A stretch of DNA of 44,760 nucleotides from Pseudomonadota bacterium (GTDB lineage: Bacteria > Pseudomonadota > Alphaproteobacteria > Rhodospirillales > Magnetospirillaceae), in assembly GCA_023458315.1 (NCBI GenBank), contig JAEXAH010000062.1:1-44760 (forward strand), given 5' to 3'. The position numbers and the translations under genes were made by a program. The notes below the pieces were generated by a model. The model saw only the letters and a program-made list of their open reading frames with translations. It was not told the origin of the DNA and did not search any database. Positions 7,682-15,773 of this stretch are shown in pieces; the first letter of the stretch is position 1; each line of letters opens with the position of its first letter.

Positions 7682-8926
7682 ATGAGAGTGTGCATTCATC
7701 GCGGCACCCGCCAGATCGGCGGCACCTGCGTCGAGATCGAGGCGGAAGGGGCGCGGCTGGTGCTGGACCTGGGGCTGCCGCTGGACGCCGACGGCGCCAC
7801 CGACGCGCTGTTGCCGCCAGTCTCCGGTTTCCGCGACGCCGACCCGTCGCTGCTGGGGGTGGTTCTGTCCCATCCCCACCACGACCATGTGGGGCTGGCC
7901 CGCCTGCTGCCGCCCTCGGTGCCGCTGGCCATGGGCGCCGCCGCCGAGCGCATCCTGGGCGCCGCCGCGCCGTTCCTGCCGGACGGGGTGGCGCTGAAGG
8001 CCGGACACCACTTGGCCGACCGCGAGACGCTGACCCTGGGGCCGTTCCGCGTCACGCCCTATCTGATGGATCATTCCGCCTATGACAGTTACGCCATGCT
8101 GGTGGAAGGCGGCGGACGGCGGCTGTTCTACAGCGGCGACCTGCGCGCCCACGGCCGCAAGGCCGGGCTGTTCGAGAAATTGCTGCGCGACCCGCCGCGC
8201 GACGTCCACGCCTTGCTGATGGAGGGATCGACCATCGGCCGACTGGCCGGGGACGAACGCTTCCCCACCGAGGCCGACCTGGAACTGGCCATGGCCGACA
8301 TCATGCGGGCCACCCCGGGCGCCGTTCTGGTCCATGCCTCGGCGCAGAACATCGACCGCGTGGTCAGCGTGTTCCGGGCCTGCCGCCGCGCCGGGCGGGT
8401 GATGGTCATCGACCTGTACGCCGCCGCCATCCTGGCGGCCACCGGCAACACCCGCATCCCGCAATCGGACTGGCAGGACGTGCGCCTGTTCGTGCCGTCG
8501 TGGCAACGGCGGCGGGTGGCGCAGTTGCAAATGTTCGACCTGCTGAAAAGCCACGCCCGCCACCGGATCTTTCCCGAGCATCTGGCCGAATTGGCACCCG
8601 GCGCGGTGCTGATGATGCGCCCCAGCATGGCCCGCGACCTGGAGGCCGCCGCCTGTCTGGACGGGGCGCGGATGATCTGGTCGCAATGGGAAGGCTATCT
8701 GCGCGACGATTCTTTCCGGCCGTTCCTGCAATGGGCGGCCGGGCACGGCATTCCCATGGAGATCGTCCACACCTCGGGCCATGCCTCCATCGCCGACCTG
8801 CGCCGCTTTGCCGACGCCCTGGGCGCCGAACGGCTGGTGCCGATCCATTCCTTCGAAACCGGCCGTTTCGCCGAATTCTTCCCCCGCGTCGAGAACCACG
8901 AGGACGGCGAGTGGTGGACCGTTTGA
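7682..8926 (+). CDS. RNase J-like metallo-beta-lactamase fold hydrolase
   Basis: A 414-residue protein. The zinc motif HPHHDH is at residues 64-69. It is followed by DHS (MDHSAYDSY), SGD (LFYSGDLRAHGRK, the metal-bridging Asp) and a C-terminal HTSGHASIADLRR ... LVPIHSF block. This last block matches the end of the RNase J/beta-CASP architecture, so a nuclease role on RNA or DNA is plausible. It is shorter than RNase J (about 550), lacking that family's C-terminal extension. The middle region (MRATPGAVLVHASAQNIDR...) would be the beta-CASP part. Its 3' end overlaps the next gene by 16 bp, in a different frame, which implies tight coupling. Close relatives are often annotated only as MBL-fold hydrolase. 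Confidence 0.85.
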   Translation: MRVCIHRGTRQIGGTCVEIEAEGARLVLDLGLPLDADGATDALLPPVSGFRDADPSLLGVVLSHPHHDHVGLARLLPPSVPLAMGAAAERILGAAAPFLPDGVALKAGHHLADRETLTLGPFRVTPYLMDHSAYDSYAMLVEGGGRRLFYSGDLRAHGRKAGLFEKLLRDPPRDVHALLMEGSTIGRLAGDERFPTEADLELAMADIMRATPGAVLVHASAQNIDRVVSVFRACRRAGRVMVIDLYAAAILAATGNTRIPQSDWQDVRLFVPSWQRRRVAQLQMFDLLKSHARHRIFPEHLAELAPGAVLMMRPSMARDLEAAACLDGARMIWSQWEGYLRDDSFRPFLQWAAGHGIPMEIVHTSGHASIADLRRFADALGAERLVPIHSFETGRFAEFFPRVENHEDGEWWTV

Positions 8927-9795
8927 CCCCCGGCCGCGGCCTGTCCCCGGATTTCGAGGCCGATCTGGCAGAGGGCGTGCTGGCGCCGCTGCTGGAGGTG
9001 GTGCGGCGTGACCGCGACCTGATCCTGGAAATGCGCGACGACGTCGCCACCATCTATTGCAAGGGACAGCAACTGGCCCGACTGAGCCGCCAGCGCCGGG
9101 GCTATGCCGTCGAGGCCGATTCCGCCTTCTGGTCGCCGCCGGAACCGCTGGTGCTGGAAAGCGCCCGGCAGACCGGTGATTACGTGCGCGACGCCCTGCC
9201 CCACGTCAAGCAGCGCATCGCCTGCCATGCCAAGGGCGGCGGCGCGGGTGGCGCCCTGGAAATCGAGATCGAGCAATTGCTGATCCGTTTCAACAACAAC
9301 GAAGCGGCGCTGAACACCGAATATTTCTGCGTGGACCGTCAGGTGGCGCTGTCCGCCGCCGACCGGCTGGACGTGGTCGGGGTGCACTGGCCGCGCAACG
9401 GCCGCAACGCCAGCACCGAACTGGGGCTGGCGCTGATTGAGGTCAAATACTCGTTGGGCGGCGGCGTCGAAGGCATCCTGGAGCAGGTGCGCCGCTATCA
9501 CGACCTGCTGGCCGCCGACATGGAGCGGGTCGCCGCCCAGACCCAGGCATTGCTGCGCCAGAAGCTGCGGTTGGGCCTGATCACCGGCGCCAGCCCCGCC
9601 GCCCTGGACAAGCTGGCGACCCTGCCGGTGTCGCGCGACCCCGCCACGGTGCGGGTGGTGCTGGCCCTGGCCGATTACAATCCCTACAGCAGCCGCCTGG
9701 ACCTGGACGCCTTGCGCCGCAGCCCGCTGGCCCGCCACCTGGACCTGTTCTTCCTGGGCTTCGGCATGTGGACGCCACGCTCGGCCCTGGCCTGA
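8911..9795 (+). CDS. PD-(D/E)XK nuclease-fold protein of unknown function
   Basis: No named family is recognised, but the nuclease core is clear. Numbering from the second GTG (8914), Asp153 lies in RLDVVGVHW, Glu176-Val-Lys178 in LALIEVKYS, and the following helix carries Gln191-x3-Tyr195 (QVRRYHDLL), the QxxxY motif of RecB/Cas4-like nucleases. A conserved Glu (FNNNEAALNTEYFCVDRQ) about 23 residues before the Asp would be the helix-one acid. The N-terminal 100 residues look like a separate helical/beta domain. Start is GTG at 8911 or 8914, behind AGGA inside the end of the MBL gene. The overlap implies the two nuclease-like proteins are produced together. Confidence 0.72.
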   Translation: MVDRLTPGRGLSPDFEADLAEGVLAPLLEVVRRDRDLILEMRDDVATIYCKGQQLARLSRQRRGYAVEADSAFWSPPEPLVLESARQTGDYVRDALPHVKQRIACHAKGGGAGGALEIEIEQLLIRFNNNEAALNTEYFCVDRQVALSAADRLDVVGVHWPRNGRNASTELGLALIEVKYSLGGGVEGILEQVRRYHDLLAADMERVAAQTQALLRQKLRLGLITGASPAALDKLATLPVSRDPATVRVVLALADYNPYSSRLDLDALRRSPLARHLDLFFLGFGMWTPRSALA

Positions 9796-9880
9796 AATCC
9801 CCCATCCTGTGCGCAACGCCTTTGGCCGTTGCCACCGCCCGCGACCGCTGATACACCGGCAGGGGGGGAGACATGACGGC

Positions 9881-12130
9881 ATGACCATGCGGCACGACGG
9901 TTTGACGTGGGCTCTCGGCGGCGCGGTGCTGCTGACCCTGGCGGGAACGCTGCCGCTGGCGGCCGAGGGGCATCCGGCGGCGCTGGCCGCCGCGATCGGC
10001 GGCGTCGTCACCGCCGCCACGGCGCTGGCCCTGGTGCGCCGTCACGAATCCCGCCGCCGCCGTCTGGCCGAGGAACACGCCGCCGCCACCGGCGCCCTGG
10101 CCGAAGCCAAGGAAGCGGCCGAGGCCGCCAGCCGCGCCAAAAGCGATTTCGTCGCCAACATGAGCCACGAAATCCGCACCCCCATGAACGCCATCCTGGG
10201 CCTGACCCATCTGGTGCTGCGCGGCGAACAGCAGCCGCAGCAGCGGGAATACGTGCAGAAGATCCAGCAATCGGCCGACCACCTGCTGGGGCTGATCAAC
10301 GACATCCTGGACTTTTCCAAGATCGAGGCGGGCAAGCTGACCATCGACGCCCGCGACTTCGCGTTCGAGGCGCTGCTGGACAACCTGTCGCACATGGTGG
10401 CGGACAAGGCGGCGCAAAAGGGTCTGGAACTGGTCTTCCACATCGACCCGGCGGTGCCGTCGCTGCTGCACGGCGACGATCTGCGCCTGGGGCAGATCCT
10501 GATCAACTTCGCCAACAACGCCGTCAAGTTCACCGAACAGGGCGAGGTGGTGCTGCGGGTGCAGGTGCTGGAGGATGACGGCGACGCCGTGCTGCTGCGT
10601 TTCGCCGTCACCGACACCGGCATCGGCCTGACGCCCGAACAATTGTCCAAGCTGTTCAGCGCCTTCGAGCAGGCCGACGGCTCGACCTCGCGCCGCTATG
10701 GCGGCACCGGCCTGGGCCTGGCCATCTCGCGCCGCCTGGCCGAACTGATGGACGGCGAGGTGGGGGCCGAAAGCGTCGCCCGCCAGGGCAGCACCTTCTG
10801 GCTGACCCTGCGGCTGGGCAAGGGCCACGACCAGCCCGACTGGCTGACCGATTCCGACGTGGCCGGGCGCCGGGTGCTGGTGGTGGACGACAACGCCACC
10901 GCCCTGACGGTGCTGGGCGACATGCTGGCGGGCATGGGCTTCCGCACCGACCGCGCCGCCAACGGCCCCCAGGCGCTGGCCGCCATCTTGCGCCAGGACG
11001 GCGAAGGCCCGCCCTATGACGCGGTGTTCCTGGACTGGCAGATGCCGGGCATGGACGGATTCGACACCCTGCGGGCGCTGCGCACCCACCTGCCCCCGGC
11101 CCGTCAGCCGCCGGTGGTGATGGTCACGGCCTTCGGCCGCGAGGAAGTGGCCGCCCGCGCCGAGGCCGAGGGCGTGGCCGACATCCTGACCAAGCCGCTC
11201 AACCCGTCGGCGCTGTTCGACGCGGCCGTGCGCGCCGTCAAGGGCGGCGGCACGCCCCGCCCCGCCGCCGTCGCCCCACCCCCGGCGGAATTGCCGCGTT
11301 TCGCCGGGCAGCGGGTGCTGCTGGCCGAGGACAACGAGATCAACCAGGAAGTGGCCTGCGGCATCCTGTCCCATGCCGGATTGCGGGTGGACGTGGCGGA
11401 AAACGGCATCGAGGCGCTGCGCCTGCTGGCCCGCAACGACTACGCCCTGGTGCTGATGGACATGCAGATGCCGGAAATGGACGGGCTGGAGGCCACCCGG
11501 CTGATCCGCGAACAGCCGCGCCACCACGACCTGCCCATCATCGCCATGACCGCCAACGCCATGGCCGAAGACCGCGCCCGCTGCCTGGACGCGGGCATGA
11601 ACGATTACGTCTCGAAGCCCATCAATATCGCCAAGCTGGGGGCGGTGCTGGAACGCTGGATGCCCGAGGCGCCGCCGCTGCCCGAACCGCAACCGGTCCC
11701 AGAGCCCGAACCCGAGCCCGAGCCAGAGCCCGAGCCCGAGCCAGAACAGGAACCCGAGGCCCCCGCCCCGGCCCTGACCTTCCAGGCGTTCGACCGCGCC
11801 GCCGGGCTGGCCTCGGCCGCCGACAGTCCGGTGCTGCTGCGCCGTCTGGTGTCCATCTTCGTCGATACCTACACCCAGGACTGGGTCGACCGGCTGAACG
11901 CCGCCGACCCCGCCGAGGCGGCACGGCTGGCCCATGCCCTGCGCGGCGCCGCCCTGGCCATCGGCGGCACCCCCCTGGCGGAATTGTGCGCCACCCTGGA
12001 AGACCGCCTGCGCGCCGTGCCCCCCGATCCGGCGCAATCCGGACGGGCCGAAATGGCCGCCGCCCTGACCCGCCTGCGCATCGAACTTCAGCTTTATTTG
12101 CACTCCCCCCTTGAAGAGCACAGCCCCTAG
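9881..12130 (+). CDS. Hybrid sensor histidine kinase with two receiver domains and HPt
   Basis: A 749-residue kinase. Two membrane helices (about 9-27 and 34-53) have almost no periplasmic loop. HisKA has phospho-His at residue 96 (MSHEIRTPMNAILG), and HATPase_c has the N box near 211, DTGIG at 245 and GGTGLGLA at 274. Receiver 1 (331-455) has Asp385, receiver 2 (477-594) has Asp527, and the C-terminal HPt domain has His685 (LAHALRGAA). A Pro-Glu repeat linker (about 599-630) separates receiver 2 from HPt. The arrangement matches BarA/EvgS-type phosphorelays, which end in a separate response regulator; none is encoded nearby. ATG 9881 is preferred because AGGGGGGGAG lies 10 bp upstream. The sensed signal is unknown. 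Confidence 0.9.
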   Translation: MTMRHDGLTWALGGAVLLTLAGTLPLAAEGHPAALAAAIGGVVTAATALALVRRHESRRRRLAEEHAAATGALAEAKEAAEAASRAKSDFVANMSHEIRTPMNAILGLTHLVLRGEQQPQQREYVQKIQQSADHLLGLINDILDFSKIEAGKLTIDARDFAFEALLDNLSHMVADKAAQKGLELVFHIDPAVPSLLHGDDLRLGQILINFANNAVKFTEQGEVVLRVQVLEDDGDAVLLRFAVTDTGIGLTPEQLSKLFSAFEQADGSTSRRYGGTGLGLAISRRLAELMDGEVGAESVARQGSTFWLTLRLGKGHDQPDWLTDSDVAGRRVLVVDDNATALTVLGDMLAGMGFRTDRAANGPQALAAILRQDGEGPPYDAVFLDWQMPGMDGFDTLRALRTHLPPARQPPVVMVTAFGREEVAARAEAEGVADILTKPLNPSALFDAAVRAVKGGGTPRPAAVAPPPAELPRFAGQRVLLAEDNEINQEVACGILSHAGLRVDVAENGIEALRLLARNDYALVLMDMQMPEMDGLEATRLIREQPRHHDLPIIAMTANAMAEDRARCLDAGMNDYVSKPINIAKLGAVLERWMPEAPPLPEPQPVPEPEPEPEPEPEPEPEQEPEAPAPALTFQAFDRAAGLASAADSPVLLRRLVSIFVDTYTQDWVDRLNAADPAEAARLAHALRGAALAIGGTPLAELCATLEDRLRAVPPDPAQSGRAEMAAALTRLRIELQLYLHSPLEEHSP

Positions 12131-12201
12131 GCGGAATATCCCGATAGGTTTATCACCTTGGGAATGTGACGGCCCATTTGACCAGCGGGGGGCAGGAAAA
12201 C

Positions 12202-14898
12202 ATGGGCGTCTGGCCACGCCAATTATCGACGCGCGCCGTCGTCGTCAGCCTGGTGGCGGCGCTGGTGGCGGTGGTGGTGGCGCATTCCGTCACCGACGCC
12301 TGGGATCGCGCCCGCGCCCACATGGACGCGGAAGACGCCATCGAGGCCAACCGCACCATCGACCACCTGCTGCGCGGCGGCCAGAACCTGGCGTTCGAGC
12401 GGGGACGGACCAACGTGGTGCTGCGCCTGCCTGAACCGGTCAGCGAGCAGAACCGCGCCTTCATCGGCAACCGCCGCAGCGCCGCCGAAACCAATCTGGC
12501 CGAGGCGCTGATCCACAGCGCCGGTCAGCCCCTGCCGGCGCTGGCCCGCCTGCGCGACAGCCACCGCCATCTGGCCGATCTGCGCTGGCGGGTGGACATG
12601 GCGCTGGCGCAGCCGCTGGACCGCCGCCCGCCCGATCTGGCGCGGGACTGGTTCGCCGCCGCCTCGCAGGTGCTGGACGATATCGGCCAGTCCATGTCCG
12701 AACTGTCGCAGGAACCCAACCGCTTTTCCCCGCAATTCCGCGCCTATTCGCGCATGAAGATGCTGGCGTTCGACCTGCGCAACGCCCTGGGCACGGAATC
12801 GTCGCGCATCGCCGCCACCGTCTCGGAAAGCGCGCCGTTGCCCGCGCCCGCCATGGCCGAAATCATGCGGCTGCGCGGCGAAAGCGCCACCACCTGGCGT
12901 TCCATCCGGCGCGAGGTGGCGCTGATCGGCGACCAGACCCTGCTGGCCGCCGTGGACCGGGTCGAGGATCGCTTCTTCCGCCAGCTTCGCCCGCTTCAGG
13001 ACCGCATCCTGGATGCCCGGCTGGCCGGGCGGATGCCGCCGGTCGAGGTGGCGGAATACACCTCCCGTTCGGTGCCCGCCCTGGATTCCATCGCCGAACT
13101 GATGGAAACCGCCGCCGCCCGCACCGAAACCACCGTCGCCGCCCACCGCCACGACACCTTGTGGCGGATGTGGGAATCCATCGCGCGGGCGGTGCTGGCC
13201 ACCGCCTTCGGCATGGTGGTGGTCTTCGTGGTTTCGGCCCGCCTGCTGACGCCGTTGTCCCGCATCCAGAACCAGTTGCGCGCCCTGGCCGACGGCGACA
13301 CCGGCATCGACCTGCCGCCGGTCCGCCGCCGGGATGAAATCGGCGCCATGCAGGCGGCAGTGGCGGCGTTCCGCGACAGCGTGGTCGCCCGCCAGCGCAT
13401 CGCCGAGGACATGGACCACCAGCGCGAGCAATTGTCCACCCTGATCAACGCCATTCCCGACATGGTTTGCCTGAAGGACGGCGAGGGCCGCTGGCAGGTG
13501 ATCAACGAATACGGCCGCCGCCTGCTGGGGCTGGAGGGGGTGGAGTATGTCGGCCGCACCAACGCCGAACTGGTGCGCCATTCCGCCGCCCTGGCGCCGC
13601 ACGGTGCCGGTGACTGGCGGGCCTGGGAGCACCGCGCCCCCGCCCGCTGCGAGGAGGTTCTGACCGGGCCGGACGGCACCTCGTACATCTTCGACGTGGT
13701 GCGGGTGCCGCTGTTCGGCGCCGATGGCGGCCGCAAGGGGCTGGTGGTGGTGGGCCGCGACACCACCGAACGCCGCCGCATCGAGGCGGCGCTGGCCCGG
13801 CTGTCGCGCCAGAACGAACTGATCCTGGAAGCGGCGGGCGACGGCATCGTCGGCGTCGATGCCGATGGCGACACCGTGTTCGCCAACCCGGCCGCCGCCC
13901 GCCTGACCGGCTGGGACCTGCACGAATTGCTGGGCACCCACCACCACCACATGATCCACCACACCCGCGCCGACGGCAGCCCCCACCCGGTCGAGGAATG
14001 CCCGGTCAGCCAGACCCTGCGCGACGGCAAGCCGCGCCAGGGCGACGAGGAACTGTTCTGGCGCAAGGACGGCAGCAGCTTCGTGGTCGAGTTCTCGACC
14101 GCCCCCATCGTCGAGCAGGGCAACGTGCGCGGCGCCGTCATCGTGTTCCGCGACACCAGCGACCGCAAACGCAGCAAGGAAGCCATCGCCTCGTTGCTGG
14201 CCGACCTGCAACGGTCCAACGCCGATCTGGAACAATTCGCCTATGCGGTGTCGCACGATTTGCAGGAACCGCTGCGCATGGTCGCCAGCTATCTGCAAAT
14301 GCTGAAGCGGCGCTATGACGGCAAGCTGGACCGCGATGCCGACGAATTCATCGAATTCGCCGTGGACGGCGCCAAGCGCATGAGCCTGCTGATCAGCGCC
14401 CTGCTGGAATACGCCCGCGTCGGCACCCGCGGCAAGCCGCCCGAGCCGGTGGATCTGGCGGTGCCGCTGGATCAGGCCCGCCACAATCTGGCGGTGGCGG
14501 TCGAGGAAAGCGGCGCCGTCATCACCGTCGCCGCCCCCCTGCCCCGGGTCATGGGCGACGAATCCCAATTGGGCAGCCTGTTCCAGAACCTGATCGGCAA
14601 CGCCATCAAGTACCGCCGCCCCGAAATCGCCCCGGCCATCGGCGTGTCGGCCCGCCCCGGCGCCCCCGGCTGGTGGGTGATCGAGGTGCTGGACAACGGC
14701 ATCGGCATCGCCGCCGACGACCGCGACCGCGCCTTCGGGGTGTTCCAGCGCCTGGGCGGCCGCCCCGATTCCAGCGGTTCGGGCATGGGATTGGCCATCT
14801 GCAAGCGCATCGTCGAACGCCTGGGCGGCCGCATCTGGATCGAGGACGGCGAGGACGCCACCGGCTGCCGCGTGGTGTTCACCCTGCGGGCGGGTTGA
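12202..14898 (+). CDS. PAS-containing sensor histidine kinase with HAMP domain
   Basis: An 898-residue membrane kinase. The first membrane helix is at about residues 11-28, followed by a large helical periplasmic region to about 320, then a second helix and HAMP (about 345-395). Two PAS domains start near 411 and 538. The dimerisation region has phospho-His685 (VSHDLQEPLRMVASYLQML), the cyanobacterial-phytochrome-like class, and HATPase follows with DNGIG and SGSGMGLAIC. No receiver domain is attached. The stretch GTHHHHMIHHTRADGSPHP inside the second PAS is His-rich and could bind a metal or haem. ATG 12202 sits behind GGGGGGCAGG and is preferred over the in-frame ATG at 12166. It lies 71 bp after the hybrid kinase and may form a relay with it. 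Confidence 0.9.
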   Translation: MGVWPRQLSTRAVVVSLVAALVAVVVAHSVTDAWDRARAHMDAEDAIEANRTIDHLLRGGQNLAFERGRTNVVLRLPEPVSEQNRAFIGNRRSAAETNLAEALIHSAGQPLPALARLRDSHRHLADLRWRVDMALAQPLDRRPPDLARDWFAAASQVLDDIGQSMSELSQEPNRFSPQFRAYSRMKMLAFDLRNALGTESSRIAATVSESAPLPAPAMAEIMRLRGESATTWRSIRREVALIGDQTLLAAVDRVEDRFFRQLRPLQDRILDARLAGRMPPVEVAEYTSRSVPALDSIAELMETAAARTETTVAAHRHDTLWRMWESIARAVLATAFGMVVVFVVSARLLTPLSRIQNQLRALADGDTGIDLPPVRRRDEIGAMQAAVAAFRDSVVARQRIAEDMDHQREQLSTLINAIPDMVCLKDGEGRWQVINEYGRRLLGLEGVEYVGRTNAELVRHSAALAPHGAGDWRAWEHRAPARCEEVLTGPDGTSYIFDVVRVPLFGADGGRKGLVVVGRDTTERRRIEAALARLSRQNELILEAAGDGIVGVDADGDTVFANPAAARLTGWDLHELLGTHHHHMIHHTRADGSPHPVEECPVSQTLRDGKPRQGDEELFWRKDGSSFVVEFSTAPIVEQGNVRGAVIVFRDTSDRKRSKEAIASLLADLQRSNADLEQFAYAVSHDLQEPLRMVASYLQMLKRRYDGKLDRDADEFIEFAVDGAKRMSLLISALLEYARVGTRGKPPEPVDLAVPLDQARHNLAVAVEESGAVITVAAPLPRVMGDESQLGSLFQNLIGNAIKYRRPEIAPAIGVSARPGAPGWWVIEVLDNGIGIAADDRDRAFGVFQRLGGRPDSSGSGMGLAICKRIVERLGGRIWIEDGEDATGCRVVFTLRAG

Positions 14899-14945
14899 GC
14901 CCCCGCCTTGACTTCACCCGGCCCTTCGCCGATAGTGCCCCCACC

Positions 14946-15404
14946 ATGAGAAAGGTCTTTCGCCACAAGGCTTACGTGACGAAGACGGAGGGCTCGCAAG
15001 GGCTGTTCCGGCGGCGTCTCGTGTCCTGGCTGGGCCTGTTCCTGCTGGCCTTCAACGTGCTGGGCGCCAGCGCCCTTCCCGCACGTTCGGCCGAAGCCGG
15101 CCCGGCTCCCTTCGCCCAGGAATTGCTGGGCGACCGCTTCGTGGTCTGTACCGCCGCCGGAATGGTGGTCATGGACCGCGACGGCAATGTGGTGGGAACC
15201 GGCGACACCTCGGCGGCGCATAGCGATTTCTGCGTCTACTGCCTGCCCTTGATGCATGGCGGCGCGCAGCTTCCGGCGGCAATCCTGCTGCCGCTGGACA
15301 TCGTCTATCCCGGCGCCGCGACCTTCGTTCCCGCCGAACCCGCCGTGGCGCACGTGGTGCGCCTGCCCGGCACCGCCAGCCCCCGCGCGCCCCCACTGGC
15401 CTGA
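14946..15404 (+). CDS. DUF2946 family secreted protein
   Basis: A 152-residue protein with a long signal or anchor (hydrophobic stretch WLGLFLLAFNVLGASALPA, residues about 28-46). The family signature follows: DRFVVCTAAGMVVMDRDGN, then DFCVYCLPLMHGGAQLPAA. The CVYC pair suggests metal or redox chemistry. DUF2946 members often occur near copper or cobalamin uptake genes, but their activity is unknown. Start ATG 14946 lies 47 bp after the kinase gene. A second DUF2946-like protein is encoded at 29163-29567, at the head of the metal operon, so the window carries a pair that bracket it and the cyd operon. Confidence 0.78.
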   Translation: MRKVFRHKAYVTKTEGSQGLFRRRLVSWLGLFLLAFNVLGASALPARSAEAGPAPFAQELLGDRFVVCTAAGMVVMDRDGNVVGTGDTSAAHSDFCVYCLPLMHGGAQLPAAILLPLDIVYPGAATFVPAEPAVAHVVRLPGTASPRAPPLA

Positions 15405-15554
15405 TCCCGCGACGTTTCGCCGGTCCGCTTCGTCCCTGATCGGGGACGGAACCGGTCATATGCGCGGATTTTGCGGCTGAAAGCCGCGCCGCGCCCGGCG
15501 AAACCTGTTCCAAACGACGCGACCACTTCCGCCTTTTGCCAAAGGAGTGTGCCC
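15405..15554. promoter_or_regulatory. Leader of the cydPABX operon
   Basis: This 150-bp gap should hold the cyd promoter. Two hairpins are visible: CGTCCC...GGGACG around 15431-15451, and GCGGCT-GAA-AGCCGC at 15472-15486. No FNR box or clear sigma-70 hexamers were found by eye. The AAAGGAG at 15541-15547 is the ribosome site of cydP. Confidence 0.3.
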
Positions 15555-15773
15555 ATGCACGCCTTCCTGACGACCCTGCGCGCCTTTGCCGCGGCGGGCT
15601 TGCGCCCCCGCACGCCACTGGCGCGTGGCATCGCCGCCACGCTGGCGGTCAAGCTGTGCGTGGTGGTGGCCCTGCGTCTGTTCGTGTTCGGCGGCGACGC
15701 CCGCGTGCCGGTGGATACGTCCGTGATGGACGACCGCCTGCTGCCCGTCGCCCAACAAGATCGGGATGAGTGA
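15555..15773 (+). CDS. cydP: CydP-like small subunit of cytochrome bd
   Basis: A 72-residue protein starting 8 bp after AAAGGAG. The core RPRTPLARGIAATLAVKLCVVV, then ALRLFVFG, gives one membrane helix preceded by an Arg-rich segment with PLxR. This is the pattern of the CydP (cytochrome oxidase putative small subunit) family found just upstream of cydA. Its role in the oxidase is not established. The open frame runs further upstream, but the good ribosome site picks this ATG. Its last 8 bp overlap cydA, so the proteins are translationally coupled. Confidence 0.7.
   Translation: MHAFLTTLRAFAAAGLRPRTPLARGIAATLAVKLCVVVALRLFVFGGDARVPVDTSVMDDRLLPVAQQDRDE

Noticed and set aside
11695..11765. Repeat of CCCGAG units as a possible DNA repeat element
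   Set aside because: It is the coding sequence of the Pro-Glu linker of the hybrid kinase, in frame and without interruption.
12223..14568. Long open frame on the minus strand opposite the PAS kinase
   Set aside because: In this GC-rich DNA, long frames opposite real genes are common. The translated sequence is low-complexity (Gly, Arg, His, Gln) without any motif, and the plus strand encodes a clear kinase.
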